A DNA stretch of 53,628 nt from Bacteroidales bacterium (GTDB lineage Bacteria; Bacteroidota; Bacteroidia; Bacteroidales; UBA932). The position numbers were made by a program, and so were the translations under genes. The notes under the pieces were generated by a model, which did no database searches, was not told the DNA's origin, and worked only from the letters and a program-made list of their open reading frames with translations. The stretch lies in NCBI GenBank assembly GCA_017554335.1, contig JAFZIO010000058.1, positions 1 through 53,628 of the forward strand. The letters run 5' to 3'. Positions 35,539-43,789 of this stretch are shown here, piece after piece (within the stretch, counting starts at the first letter, position 1; every line of letters starts with the position of its first letter).

Positions 35539-36567
35539 TTAATTGAAAGTCTCGGTGTATGAATGCCCCGTACTCCAGTTGTCTACCTGTATGGTGAATG
35601 TGCAGCTCTGGACAGACGACACCTCCTCTCCCGGCACGTCCGCTTTCGGCGAACCGGGTCGTTTAAGTATAAGCTCGGTAATACGATATACCTTGTTCCT
35701 CTCAAGCACTCCCCTGCTTCCGTCCTTAATGCCCGGAAGGGTTATGGGATAATAACAAGTTTTACCGTTGTACTCACATTCCACAATAAGCCTGGTCCTT
35801 CGGGCATCGAACGAAGTGCCTCCGAACTCGTCATCGGTCACGCCGTTGGGATAAGCATAGAAGGTGTGTACCGTGGCATCAGAATCCCCGTCCATGAGGG
35901 TTGAGTTCAGATTCTCATCTACCAGAAGGGCCTTTCCGGCCGCATTCAGGTTTCCTATCACTCCCATCTGTACGCAGAAGCTGGAAGGAATCCCTGCTTC
36001 CGCCGCCAGGTTGCTGAGGTTGGCAACATTGCTGAGATATACCTTTTTCACATAAAGTGGGATCTCGGAATATGCCGTTTCCTCAAAATTCCTTATAATC
36101 TTCTCCAGTACAACCTTGCACGCCAGGCGCTTGAGATGGAACTGAATTGTGCCGGACTGGGTTATGGTAAGCTCCTGACAATCGCTCATTATCAGTTTTG
36201 TGGTAGTGTTGTTTGTAAGGTTGTATTCATTCATCAGCAATTCATCCAGGTCGGTGGCAGTACACTTGGCCGGCAAGTTGCCTAACGCCCAGAGTGTCTT
36301 TGTGCCTGGAATAACATTCAGTGCCAACTGGCTGCCGCTGGACACATAATCAGTAGTAGTTTCAAGGTCCCCGCGGTTATTGAATACCATGACCTGTACC
36401 TTATCCAGTGCCAGGTCGGCGTTTTCTGTAACATAGGCCTTGGTTCCGGCAGGCTCCACATTCAGCTTCAGTGTTACCGGCTCCGGCTCAAAAGCTGTGG
36501 GCTGGGAATCCTTGGTGCAGGCACACAATGCAGACACTGCTGCAAATACGAACAATATCTTTTTCAT
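35539..36567 (-). CDS. Major fimbrial subunit, FimA/Mfa1-like
   Basis: A 342-aa prepilin lipoprotein: signal peptide, lipobox LCAC, then TKDSQ. The fimbrillin motif ALDKVQVMVFNNRGDLE is near residue 50 and TLWALGNLP near 94, with VYRITELILKRPG near 300. In type V pili the lipidated precursor is exported, cleaved by an arginine or lysine gingipain-type protease, and assembled by strand exchange using a C-terminal donor strand. Several Arg and Lys sites exist before the mature N domain. It is the first structural gene of the operon, 12 nt after a small ssb. Confidence 0.85.
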   Translation of the reverse strand: MKKILFVFAAVSALCACTKDSQPTAFEPEPVTLKLNVEPAGTKAYVTENADLALDKVQVMVFNNRGDLETTTDYVSSGSQLALNVIPGTKTLWALGNLPAKCTATDLDELLMNEYNLTNNTTTKLIMSDCQELTITQSGTIQFHLKRLACKVVLEKIIRNFEETAYSEIPLYVKKVYLSNVANLSNLAAEAGIPSSFCVQMGVIGNLNAAGKALLVDENLNSTLMDGDSDATVHTFYAYPNGVTDDEFGGTSFDARRTRLIVECEYNGKTCYYPITLPGIKDGSRGVLERNKVYRITELILKRPGSPKADVPGEEVSSVQSCTFTIQVDNWSTGHSYTETFN

Positions 36568-36579
36568 ATCCTTCCCCTC

Positions 36580-36927
36580 CTACATTTCATATTGTACATC
36601 TTCTTCGTCCGAGATGTGAATCAGTTTGCTGCAGATTACGTCCACGTAAGTCCTGTCGCTCCCGTCTTCTGCCGTAACGCGCTGGATCTGCAGCCTCCCC
36701 CACAAATGTACGGCACAGCCTTTCTCAAGAAGGTCAAGATCCTGGATGTGCTTGCCCTCGAAAGCAGTTACGTTGTGCCATTGGGTTTCGATAACCGGCG
36801 CACCTTCCTTGTTTTTATAAGCGCGGTTGGTTACCACTGTGAATTTTGCCATCTGCTTGTCGTTGATGTACTGCATTCGTACATTCCCGACAATGCCAAG
36901 CAACTCGATTCGGTTGATTTGTTCCAT
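36580..36927 (-). CDS. ssb: Single-stranded DNA-binding protein, short, without acidic tip
   Basis: A 115-aa OB-fold SSB: starts MEQINRIELLGIVGN and contains TNRAYKNKEGAPVIETQWHN and EKGCAVHLWGRLQIQR, the tetrameric core. The C-terminus ends DEEDVQYEM instead of the usual acidic DDDIPF tail that recruits replication partners, and the flexible linker is almost absent. It may therefore be a secondary SSB with a restricted role. Start chosen at the core; an upstream in-frame start would add 22 residues unlike any SSB. Position 12 nt before the pilus genes suggests co-transcription, which is unusual and may be accidental. Confidence 0.88.
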   Translation of the reverse strand: MEQINRIELLGIVGNVRMQYINDKQMAKFTVVTNRAYKNKEGAPVIETQWHNVTAFEGKHIQDLDLLEKGCAVHLWGRLQIQRVTAEDGSDRTYVDVICSKLIHISDEEDVQYEM

Positions 36928-37166
36928 GAGTTTCTCATTTTTTAAGTTTACAATCGGGCATCCCGGCGAGGCACGCCTTCGTCCCGTTTGCAAAGTAAAA
37001 CAATGAGGTGCACACCGGAAAGAAAAACGGGCACCGGCACGCAGATATTTACGATTCTTTGCCTTTTACGCCCAGACCGAAAGAATTCGGAATACAATAT
37101 TACTTATGAAACGTTTTCTCTTTATGAAAAAAAACGCAAAATGTGATTTACGTTTTTTTCAGTTCC

Positions 37167-37197
37167 TTGGACATACCGTAAACCCGGCATATATTTG
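37167..37197 (+). promoter_or_regulatory. Consensus promoter, leaderless arrangement
   Basis: TTG (37167-37169), 20 nt, TATATTTG (37190-37197). The ATG of the next gene begins six bases after the -7 element, where transcription itself should begin, so the message is probably leaderless. Confidence 0.82.
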
Positions 37198-37202
37198 GCG
37201 CC

Positions 37203-37571
37203 ATGTACAAATTGATAAACGACGACGAAGACAGGCATTGTCTGGAATGCGGCGAACCTCTCTACGGCCGCACGGACAAGAAATTCTGCAACATTTCGTG
37301 CAGGAGCAAATACCACGGACAGTTGCGCCGGTGGCATAACGCGCTATACACCAACACCCTGAACAGCCTTAACAGGAACTATGAGATACTGGAACACTTG
37401 TACAGGCTGCACAGCACTTTCTGCCCGATAAGGGAACTCACGGAGATGGGATTCCTGCCGGACTTCGTCACCCACAGGGCAGAAAAAAAAGGAAAGCACC
37501 TGGAATACAGGTGCTTCGACTTCATTTACAATTTGAGCGACAACAAGTTATTCAACCTGCGCAGGCTTTGA
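37203..37571 (+). CDS. Small zinc-ribbon-like protein of unknown function
   Basis: A 122-aa protein with a four-cysteine zinc site at its N-terminus: CLECG at residues of about 13-17 and CNISC at about 29-33. The rest is helical and basic (SKYHGQLRRWHN, then FNLRRL at the end). A small DNA- or RNA-binding regulator is plausible but no named family was recognised; similar short zinc proteins are common in Bacteroidota. The start is fixed by the promoter 6 nt away. The 3' end overlaps the convergent bactofilin gene by 24 nt. Confidence 0.75.
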   Translation: MYKLINDDEDRHCLECGEPLYGRTDKKFCNISCRSKYHGQLRRWHNALYTNTLNSLNRNYEILEHLYRLHSTFCPIRELTEMGFLPDFVTHRAEKKGKHLEYRCFDFIYNLSDNKLFNLRRL

Positions 37572-37949
37572 CACCAGGTTGCCCAGGCACGCATCGAAGT
37601 CCTCTTCGGAAATCATCTTGCAAGTGCCGTTCAACTCGGCGCCCATCTCAACCTGAAGCCTGCGGACGTGCAGGTTTCCGGTAATGGACGAAGTGCCTTT
37701 AAGGGAAAGCACATCCTTCACATATACGTCGCCTTCAATTTTACCCCAGAGGTCCAGGTTGCCGCAAAGCAGCGTACCGACAATGACGGCATGCTCGCCT
37801 ACAACGATACGGCCTTCGGAGTACAGTTTCCCGTCAACCTTTCCGTCTATGCGGATATCATTGGAAGACTTGATCTCGCCTGTTACAGAGGTGCCTTCCG
37901 AGATGCGGCTGACAGAATTGACGTCCACTATTTCTGCTAGTTTGCCCAT
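37548..37949 (-). CDS. Bactofilin (polymer-forming cytoskeletal protein)
   Basis: A 133-aa protein with the DUF583 right-handed beta-helix: repeated hydrophobic-glycine strands such as GEIKSSNDIRIDGKVDGKL and VVGEHAVIVGTLLCGNLDLWG. Bactofilins polymerise without nucleotide into filaments under the membrane and act in cell shape and wall synthesis. The N-terminal short tail may bind membrane. It follows secA by 12 nt and is likely co-transcribed with it. Confidence 0.92.
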   Translation of the reverse strand: MGKLAEIVDVNSVSRISEGTSVTGEIKSSNDIRIDGKVDGKLYSEGRIVVGEHAVIVGTLLCGNLDLWGKIEGDVYVKDVLSLKGTSSITGNLHVRRLQVEMGAELNGTCKMISEEDFDACLGNLVSKPAQVE

Positions 37950-37961
37950 ATATTTGAAGCT

Positions 37962-40900
37962 TTAAAAGAGGTCTTTACCGTGACAGTTCTTGTATTTCTT
38001 GCCGCTGCCGCAAGGGCAAGGGTCATTACGGCCTACACGCTTCTCCACCTTAACGGGAGCATTTGACTTCTGCTCGCCGTTGGTGCTCAGCTCACTGTGC
38101 TGGGTCTGCATCTGGGACATGTCTGTCCTGCGCTGCATAGCCCTCTGAGGAGGCTGGTTGCGGTCCTGAAGAGGAACGAAGGCACGGAAGAGGAAGGAGA
38201 GCACATCCTGGTTGAGGGCCTCCAGCATCTCGGAGAAGAGGTTGTAACTCTCGAGCTTGTAAACCACGATAGGGTCTTTCTGCTCGTACGCCGCGTTCTG
38301 GACGCTCTGCTTAAGGTCGTCCATGTCGCGCAGATGCTCTTTCCAATGCTCGTCAATCTGGTAGAGTATGATGTTCTTGCTCAGGGTCTTGGAAATCTCC
38401 TTGCCGCCGTTCTCGTAGGCTTTCTCCAGATTTACGGAGAGATTGATGACCTTGCGGCCGTCGGAAACGGGGATGGCAATATTCTGATACATGGAGCCCT
38501 GCTTCTCATAAACCTCCTTGATAATAGGATAGAGCTTCTGGTCCAGACCGTCCATGCGGCGCCTGTAAGTCTCCTGCATCACCTGGCAGATACGGCGGAC
38601 CAGGTCCTGCCTCTTGATCTTCTCATATTCAGCGGCAGTGATCTCAAGGTCGATGGAATAACGGGCCATGAGGGACTCGCGGAAGTCTTCGCAAGTCATG
38701 CCCTCGCACTTCTCCACGAAGAGGGATGCGGAGTCTACCATCATGTTCTGGAGGTCGATTTCCACCTTCTCGCCGGAGATTGCGTTGCGGCGGCGGGAGT
38801 AGATGGCTTCACGCTGATAATTCATGACGTCGTCGTACTCCAGCAGGCGCTTACGTATGCCGAAGTTGTTCTCCTCCACCTTCTTCTGTGCGTTCTCGAT
38901 GGCACCGGAGAGCATGGAGCTTACGAGTGCCTCGTCGTCACGCATACCCATCTTGTCCACCATACCTGCGATACGCTCCGAGCCGAAGAGACGCATGAGC
39001 TTGTCTTCCAGAGAGATGTAGAAGGTCGACGAACCCGGGTCGCCCTGACGTCCGGCACGGCCTCGCAGCTGACGGTCGACTCGGCGGGAGTCGTGACGCT
39101 CGGTGCCTACGATGGCAAGTCCGCCGGCGGCCTTAACCTCGTCGGACAGCTTGATATCGGTACCACGGCCTGCCATGTTGGTGGCGATGGTCACGGTGGA
39201 GCTCTGTCCGGCCTGGCCTACGATTTCGGCCTCGCGGGCGTGTTCCTTGGCGTTCAGCACGTTGTGACGTATGCCGCGCAGCCTGAGCATGCGGGAAAGC
39301 AGCTCGGAGGTCTCCACGTCGGTCGTACCCACCAGCACGGGGCGTCCTGCTGCCGAGAGCTCGGCGACGCGGTCGATAACGGCGGCGTATTTGGCCTTCT
39401 TGGTCTTGTAGATGCGGTCGTCCTGGTCGTCACGTATGACGGGGCGGTTGGTCGGAATGACCATCACGTCCAGCTTGTAGATGCTGTAGAACTCGCCGGC
39501 CTCCGTTTCAGCGGTACCGGTCATACCCGCAAGTTTGTGATACATACGGAAATAGTTCTGCAGCGTAATGGTGGCGAAGGTCTGCGTGGCGGCTTCCACC
39601 TTCACGCTTTCCTTGGCCTCGACAGCTTGGTGCAGGCCGTCGCTCCAGCGGCGTCCCTCCATTATACGGCCGGTACTCTCGTCCACTATCTTCACCTTGC
39701 CGTCGTCGGAGATGATGTAGTCCACATCCTTCTCGAACATGGCGTAAGCCTTGAGCAGCTGCTCCACAACATGCACGCGTTCGCTCTTGATGGAGAACTC
39801 CTCCATAAGCTGGTCCTTCTTGGCCTGCTTCTCGGCAAGGGTCCCCTCGCCCTGCATAATCTCCGCGGTACGGGCGCCAACGTCGGGCAGCACGAAGAAG
39901 TCTTCGTTGCCTACGGCCGATGCAAGCATGGCATCACCCTTGTCGGTCTTGACGACGGAGTGAAGCTGCTCGTTGATAACGAAATAGAGAGGGTCGGTAA
40001 TGACCGGCATCTCTTTCTCGTTGTCCTGGATATAGTAGTTCTCTGTCTTTTGGAGAATAACCTTGATACCCGGTTCGGAGAGGTACTTGATGAGGGGCTG
40101 GTACTTGGGCAGACCCTTGTGGGCACGGAGCAGGAGCTTGCCGCCCTCGCGCTCGTCACCTGCAGCGATGAGCTTCTTGGCCTCGTTCAGGCACTGGTTG
40201 ACCAGCTGGCGCTGAGCCTGGTACATCCTCTCCACGTAAGGCTTGAACTCGGAGTACTGGGCGTCGTCGTCAGCGCTCTTCTGCACCGGACCGGAGATAA
40301 TGAGCGGGGTACGGGCGTCGTCGATGAGAACGGAGTCAACCTCGTCCACGATGGCGAAATGGTGCTTGCGCTGCACGAGGTCTTCCCTGGCCACGGCCAT
40401 GTTGTCCCTCAGGTAGTCGAAACCGAACTCGTTGTTGGTACCGAAAGTGATGTCGCACTCATAGGCCCTGCGGCGGGCGTCGGAGTTGGGCTGGTGCTTG
40501 TCGATACAGTCAACGCTGAGGCCGTGGAACATATAGAGGGGTCCCATCCACTCGGAGTCACGCTTGGACAGGTAGTCGTTGACGGTCACCATGTGCACGC
40601 CCTTGCCGGCGAGAGCGTTGAGGAACACGGGCAGGGTCGCCACCAGGGTTTTGCCTTCACCCGTCGCCATTTCGGCTATCTTTCCCTGATGCAGGGCGAT
40701 ACCGCCGATGAGCTGCACGTCGTAGTGGACCATGTCCCAGGTGATTTCGTTGCCGCCGGCCACCCAGTGGTTATGGTAGATTGCCTTGTCGCCGTCTATG
40801 GTCACGAAGTCGTGGTTCACGGAGATGTCGCGGTCGAACTGGTTGGCCGTCACCTCTATGCTCTCGTTCTCCTTGAGCCGGCGGGCGGTACTCTTCACGA

Positions 40901-41240
40901 TGGCGAACGCCTCGGGGAGTATCTCGTTGAGGCAGGCCTCGATGGCGTCGTCCTCATCCTTCACGAGCTTGTCGGATTCAGTGGCGAGCTTCTCCTTCTC
41001 CTCTATGGGGATATCCTCGCCCAGCTGGACGCGGATCTGCTCCATACGCTCCTCGAAGGGGGCCTCTACGGCGCGAAGACGCTCACGCAGAGCGGCGGAA
41101 TGTGCCCTGAGATCATCGTTGGACAGGGCGTCTATCTCGGGATAAATTGCAAGTATCTTGTTAAGTATCGGTTTTACGGCCTTGTAATCACGTTCTGCTT
41201 TTGAGCCGAAAATCGCCTTAATAACATCAGCTAATGCCAT
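37962..41240 (-). CDS. secA: Preprotein translocase ATPase SecA
   Basis: A 1092-aa motor of the Sec pathway at the inner membrane. Walker A GEGKTLVATLP is near residue 193, the DEAD-type box IVDEVDSVLIDDART near 295, and GRAGRQGDPG near 725. The C-terminal zinc motif CPCGSGKKYKNCHG is present, which binds SecB or ribosomes. The length exceeds the E. coli protein by nearly 200 residues, as in other Bacteroidota, from insertions in the NBD1 and helical domains. Start MALADVIKAIFG is well supported; a TAAATTTG element lies 28 nt upstream. Confidence 0.97.
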   Translation of the reverse strand: MALADVIKAIFGSKAERDYKAVKPILNKILAIYPEIDALSNDDLRAHSAALRERLRAVEAPFEERMEQIRVQLGEDIPIEEKEKLATESDKLVKDEDDAIEACLNEILPEAFAIVKSTARRLKENESIEVTANQFDRDISVNHDFVTIDGDKAIYHNHWVAGGNEITWDMVHYDVQLIGGIALHQGKIAEMATGEGKTLVATLPVFLNALAGKGVHMVTVNDYLSKRDSEWMGPLYMFHGLSVDCIDKHQPNSDARRRAYECDITFGTNNEFGFDYLRDNMAVAREDLVQRKHHFAIVDEVDSVLIDDARTPLIISGPVQKSADDDAQYSEFKPYVERMYQAQRQLVNQCLNEAKKLIAAGDEREGGKLLLRAHKGLPKYQPLIKYLSEPGIKVILQKTENYYIQDNEKEMPVITDPLYFVINEQLHSVVKTDKGDAMLASAVGNEDFFVLPDVGARTAEIMQGEGTLAEKQAKKDQLMEEFSIKSERVHVVEQLLKAYAMFEKDVDYIISDDGKVKIVDESTGRIMEGRRWSDGLHQAVEAKESVKVEAATQTFATITLQNYFRMYHKLAGMTGTAETEAGEFYSIYKLDVMVIPTNRPVIRDDQDDRIYKTKKAKYAAVIDRVAELSAAGRPVLVGTTDVETSELLSRMLRLRGIRHNVLNAKEHAREAEIVGQAGQSSTVTIATNMAGRGTDIKLSDEVKAAGGLAIVGTERHDSRRVDRQLRGRAGRQGDPGSSTFYISLEDKLMRLFGSERIAGMVDKMGMRDDEALVSSMLSGAIENAQKKVEENNFGIRKRLLEYDDVMNYQREAIYSRRRNAISGEKVEIDLQNMMVDSASLFVEKCEGMTCEDFRESLMARYSIDLEITAAEYEKIKRQDLVRRICQVMQETYRRRMDGLDQKLYPIIKEVYEKQGSMYQNIAIPVSDGRKVINLSVNLEKAYENGGKEISKTLSKNIILYQIDEHWKEHLRDMDDLKQSVQNAAYEQKDPIVVYKLESYNLFSEMLEALNQDVLSFLFRAFVPLQDRNQPPQRAMQRRTDMSQMQTQHSELSTNGEQKSNAPVKVEKRVGRNDPCPCGSGKKYKNCHGKDLF

Positions 41241-41268
41241 AATAAGTTTTGAATTCTATATAAACGGA

Positions 41269-41296
41269 CAAATTTAGCAAAAAAATCGTACTTTTG
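41269..41296. promoter_or_regulatory. Divergent -7 elements, secA and first glycosyltransferase
   Basis: Minus-strand TAAATTTG (41269-41276) serves secA. Plus-strand TACTTTTG (41289-41296) is only seven bases from the glycosyltransferase ATG at 41304. No clear -33 TTG was found at the usual distance for either. Confidence 0.55.
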
Positions 41297-41303
41297 TAAA
41301 AGT

Positions 41304-42209
41304 ATGCCCTTCGTAAGTATAATAATAGTGTGTATGAACAGGCCGGACAACCTCCGGCCGTGCCTTCAGAGCATCAAAAAGAATACCACTGCCGATTATG
41401 AGATCATTGTGGTGGCATACCGCTTTTCCCCTGACAATCTGTCAGCGATGGAGGCTGAATTCCCCGAGGTACGGTTCATAGAAAACAACGCCCTGAGCGG
41501 CTTCTCGGAGAACAACAATATGGCCCTGAAAGAGGCCAGAGGCGAATTCTGCTTCATACTGAACGACGACACGGAACTGCCCGGGCCGGCCATCGACCGT
41601 CTGCTGGAAGACTTCGGCAAACTGCCGGAAGACGCGGCCATCGTTAGCCCGAAGTTGCTTAACGCCGACGGCAGCCTGCAGCTCTGCGGACGTCCCGACT
41701 ACCCTGCCGTCAACTACGTCCGCCAGCAGTGGCACCGCTACAAGGAGCCGGTCGACAACGGCAGCGGCCTCTTCCGCACCTTCAACATAAGCGGCGCCGC
41801 CTTCCTCATACGCACGGATGTGTTCCGCAAGCTGGGATGGTTCGACGAGCGTTACTACTTCACTCCGGAAGACATCGCCCTGTCCACCATGGCCCGCAAG
41901 AAAGGCTGGTCCGTGTGGTGCGATTCCGAGGCCGAGGTCGTCCACAAATGGCGCACGACCGCATCCCGGATAGCCCCCGCAGTGCGTCCGGCGGCGGTAC
42001 GCGGCAGCCTCATCTTCTTCAGCGACGGCAGCAAGCTGCGCTACCTGCTGCTGGCCCTGGGCGTATGGCCGGCGGAGATGGGGAAACGCATCAAGGCGCG
42101 GCTGCAAGGGCGCAAGGCCGACTACATCACCTACCGCAACATAACCCGCAGCATCTTCACCCGCAGGACGCCAAAGGAAATCTTCATACGCTATTTCCAT
42201 GAACTCTGA
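41304..42209 (+). CDS. Glycosyltransferase family 2 protein
   Basis: A 301-aa GT-A fold enzyme. The N-terminal strand VSIIIVCMNRPDNL and the metal and donor motif LNDDTELP near residue 92 mark GT2; FYFTPEDI-type acceptor-side block YYFTPEDIALSTMARKKGW follows near 190. There is no membrane span, so it acts at the cytoplasmic face on a lipid-linked glycan. It overlaps the next glycosyltransferase by 11 nt. Close in type to rhamnosyl- and galactofuranosyltransferases of O-antigen clusters, but the sugar is not determined. Confidence 0.9.
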   Translation: MPFVSIIIVCMNRPDNLRPCLQSIKKNTTADYEIIVVAYRFSPDNLSAMEAEFPEVRFIENNALSGFSENNNMALKEARGEFCFILNDDTELPGPAIDRLLEDFGKLPEDAAIVSPKLLNADGSLQLCGRPDYPAVNYVRQQWHRYKEPVDNGSGLFRTFNISGAAFLIRTDVFRKLGWFDERYYFTPEDIALSTMARKKGWSVWCDSEAEVVHKWRTTASRIAPAVRPAAVRGSLIFFSDGSKLRYLLLALGVWPAEMGKRIKARLQGRKADYITYRNITRSIFTRRTPKEIFIRYFHEL

Positions 42210-43059
42210 GATACTGGTCATCATAGTGACTTTCAACGGCATGCGCTGGCTCGAGCGCTGCATAGGCTCGGTACGCAAATCCACCGTTCCCGCCGATATC
42301 CTGGTGATAGACAACGGTTCCACGGACGGCAGCGTCGAGTGGCTCCAGGGGCATGGCGTAGAGGTCGTATGCAACAAATCCAACACTGGCTTCGGCGCCG
42401 CCAACAACGTCGGCCTTAAGAGGGCGCTGGAAGAGGGCTACTCATACGCTTACCTGCTGAACCAGGACGCATGGGTGTCTCCCGACTGCTTCAGCAAGCT
42501 GGTCGGAGCCTTCGAATCCGGCCCCTACGGCATTCTGAGCCCCATTCAGTACGACGCTTCCGGCAAGAAGATGGACAAGCAGTTCGCCAAGCGGTGCCGC
42601 CGGTTCATACGCCGTCAAAAGGGCGAAAGAGTTGCGGAGGTACCCTTCGTGATGGCCGCACACTGGATGGTCAGCAGGGGCTGCTTCATGAAAGTAGGCG
42701 GCTTCTCCCCCGCTTTCTCGCAGTACGGAGAGGACGACAATTATATCGACCGAGCCCGCTGGTTCGGATGGAAGACCGGAGTGGTTCCGGAGGCCTCTGC
42801 AGTGCACGACAGGGCCGACCGCCCGAACTCGCCGGAAAGGCGTATGTTCCTGAAATGCAATGCCTCCGTTGTGCATGTTAGCAACCCTAAGTTCGGCGTG
42901 CTGTTCCGCATGCTGGTGGAGCCGCTGCGGCTAGTCGCCATCGGCTGTCTCCACTTCAGCGGCGCCCCGTTCCGCTTCATCGGCCGCCTGATCAAACGTT
43001 ACCCCGAACTTCTCCGCTACCGCCGCCGCAGCCGGAAGAAAGGAGCCTTTTTAATTTAA
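42199..43059 (+). CDS. Glycosyltransferase family 2 protein
   Basis: A 286-aa GT2 enzyme with LVIIVTFNGMRWLERC, IDNGSTDGSVEWL and the donor motif LLNQDAWVSPD near residue 88. The later block GGFSPAFSQYGEDDNYIDRA is typical of rhamnosyltransferase-like members. The C-terminus is basic (RYRRRSRKKGAFLI), compatible with membrane association. Translationally coupled to the preceding GT2. The last 68 nt overlap the convergent gene at 42992-43789. Confidence 0.9.
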   Translation: MNSEILVIIVTFNGMRWLERCIGSVRKSTVPADILVIDNGSTDGSVEWLQGHGVEVVCNKSNTGFGAANNVGLKRALEEGYSYAYLLNQDAWVSPDCFSKLVGAFESGPYGILSPIQYDASGKKMDKQFAKRCRRFIRRQKGERVAEVPFVMAAHWMVSRGCFMKVGGFSPAFSQYGEDDNYIDRARWFGWKTGVVPEASAVHDRADRPNSPERRMFLKCNASVVHVSNPKFGVLFRMLVEPLRLVAIGCLHFSGAPFRFIGRLIKRYPELLRYRRRSRKKGAFLI

Positions 43060-43789
43060 ATTTCTCGAGGCGGCGGCGGGCATCAAAGAATTTCTTTATG
43101 AGCCAGGGGCGTGCCGGCTGACGGTCATGATAGATATAGGTCAGCCAGCTGCAGTCGCGCAGCAACATGCCCTCCGGCAGCAGCGGCGTAATGGTCACGC
43201 CGCACTCACGGGCGCAATAGACCAGCGACAGCTGGTCGCGGCCGGAAAGAGTTTGCAGGCACTCCCACCACATGGCGTCCATTTTCGCAATGGCAGCGTC
43301 GCTCGAGCGCCGCAGCAGGATGGAGTTTTCGAACAAGCCGGCGTGGCGTGGGAAACCCTTGGAATCCAGGAACTTGATCACGCGGTGCGCAACGGCGTAA
43401 CGCTCCTTGTCGGCAGCCACGACGGCATACGCCTCATCGTAAACGCAGTCGCGCTTCGGATGCCTGGCCGCCGCCATCTGCACGCCGGAGGCTATCAGCT
43501 CGTCGATACGGCCGTAAAACGCCTCGTCGCGTATGCTGATGTTGCCGTCGATCCAGAGGGTCCATTCGTAACCCGGCAGCAGCTCCTCCGGATGCAACTT
43601 GGGGTAGCGGGACAACATGCGGTCGTCAGCTATGTCGGCGGGAATCTCCCGCAGCTGCCAGACTCCCCCGTCGAGCCCTTCGGCACAACGTACGAAGCAT
43701 ACGTAATCGTATCGCGGATCTACCACCTGCGGCTGCATGAGGACGTCGATATCGCCCACGACGGAGGTATATATCACCCTGTCCTTCAT
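42992..43789 (-). CDS. DUF616/TOD1-like glycosyltransferase-domain protein
   Basis: A 265-aa protein that begins IYTSVVGDIDVLMQP and contains YEWTLWIDGNISI near residue 73, the acidic metal-site strand of the DUF616 family, plus HPKRDCVYDEAYAV and GLFENSILLRR. Members of this family are thought to transfer sugars in surface polysaccharide pathways. It overlaps the flippase stop by 4 nt (43786-43789), which shows coupling to that gene. Its end overlaps the convergent GT2 gene by 68 nt; the basic tail WLIKKFFDARRRLEKFKLKR is natural, so the overlap seems real. Confidence 0.78.
   Translation of the reverse strand: MKDRVIYTSVVGDIDVLMQPQVVDPRYDYVCFVRCAEGLDGGVWQLREIPADIADDRMLSRYPKLHPEELLPGYEWTLWIDGNISIRDEAFYGRIDELIASGVQMAAARHPKRDCVYDEAYAVVAADKERYAVAHRVIKFLDSKGFPRHAGLFENSILLRRSSDAAIAKMDAMWWECLQTLSGRDQLSLVYCARECGVTITPLLPEGMLLRDCSWLTYIYHDRQPARPWLIKKFFDARRRLEKFKLKRLLSSGCGGGSGEVRGNV

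Noticed and set aside
38097-41204. 1035-codon ORF antisense to secA
   Set aside because: The opposite strand encodes a full, conserved SecA; the antisense frame is kept open by codon bias and has low-complexity His/Leu/Val content.
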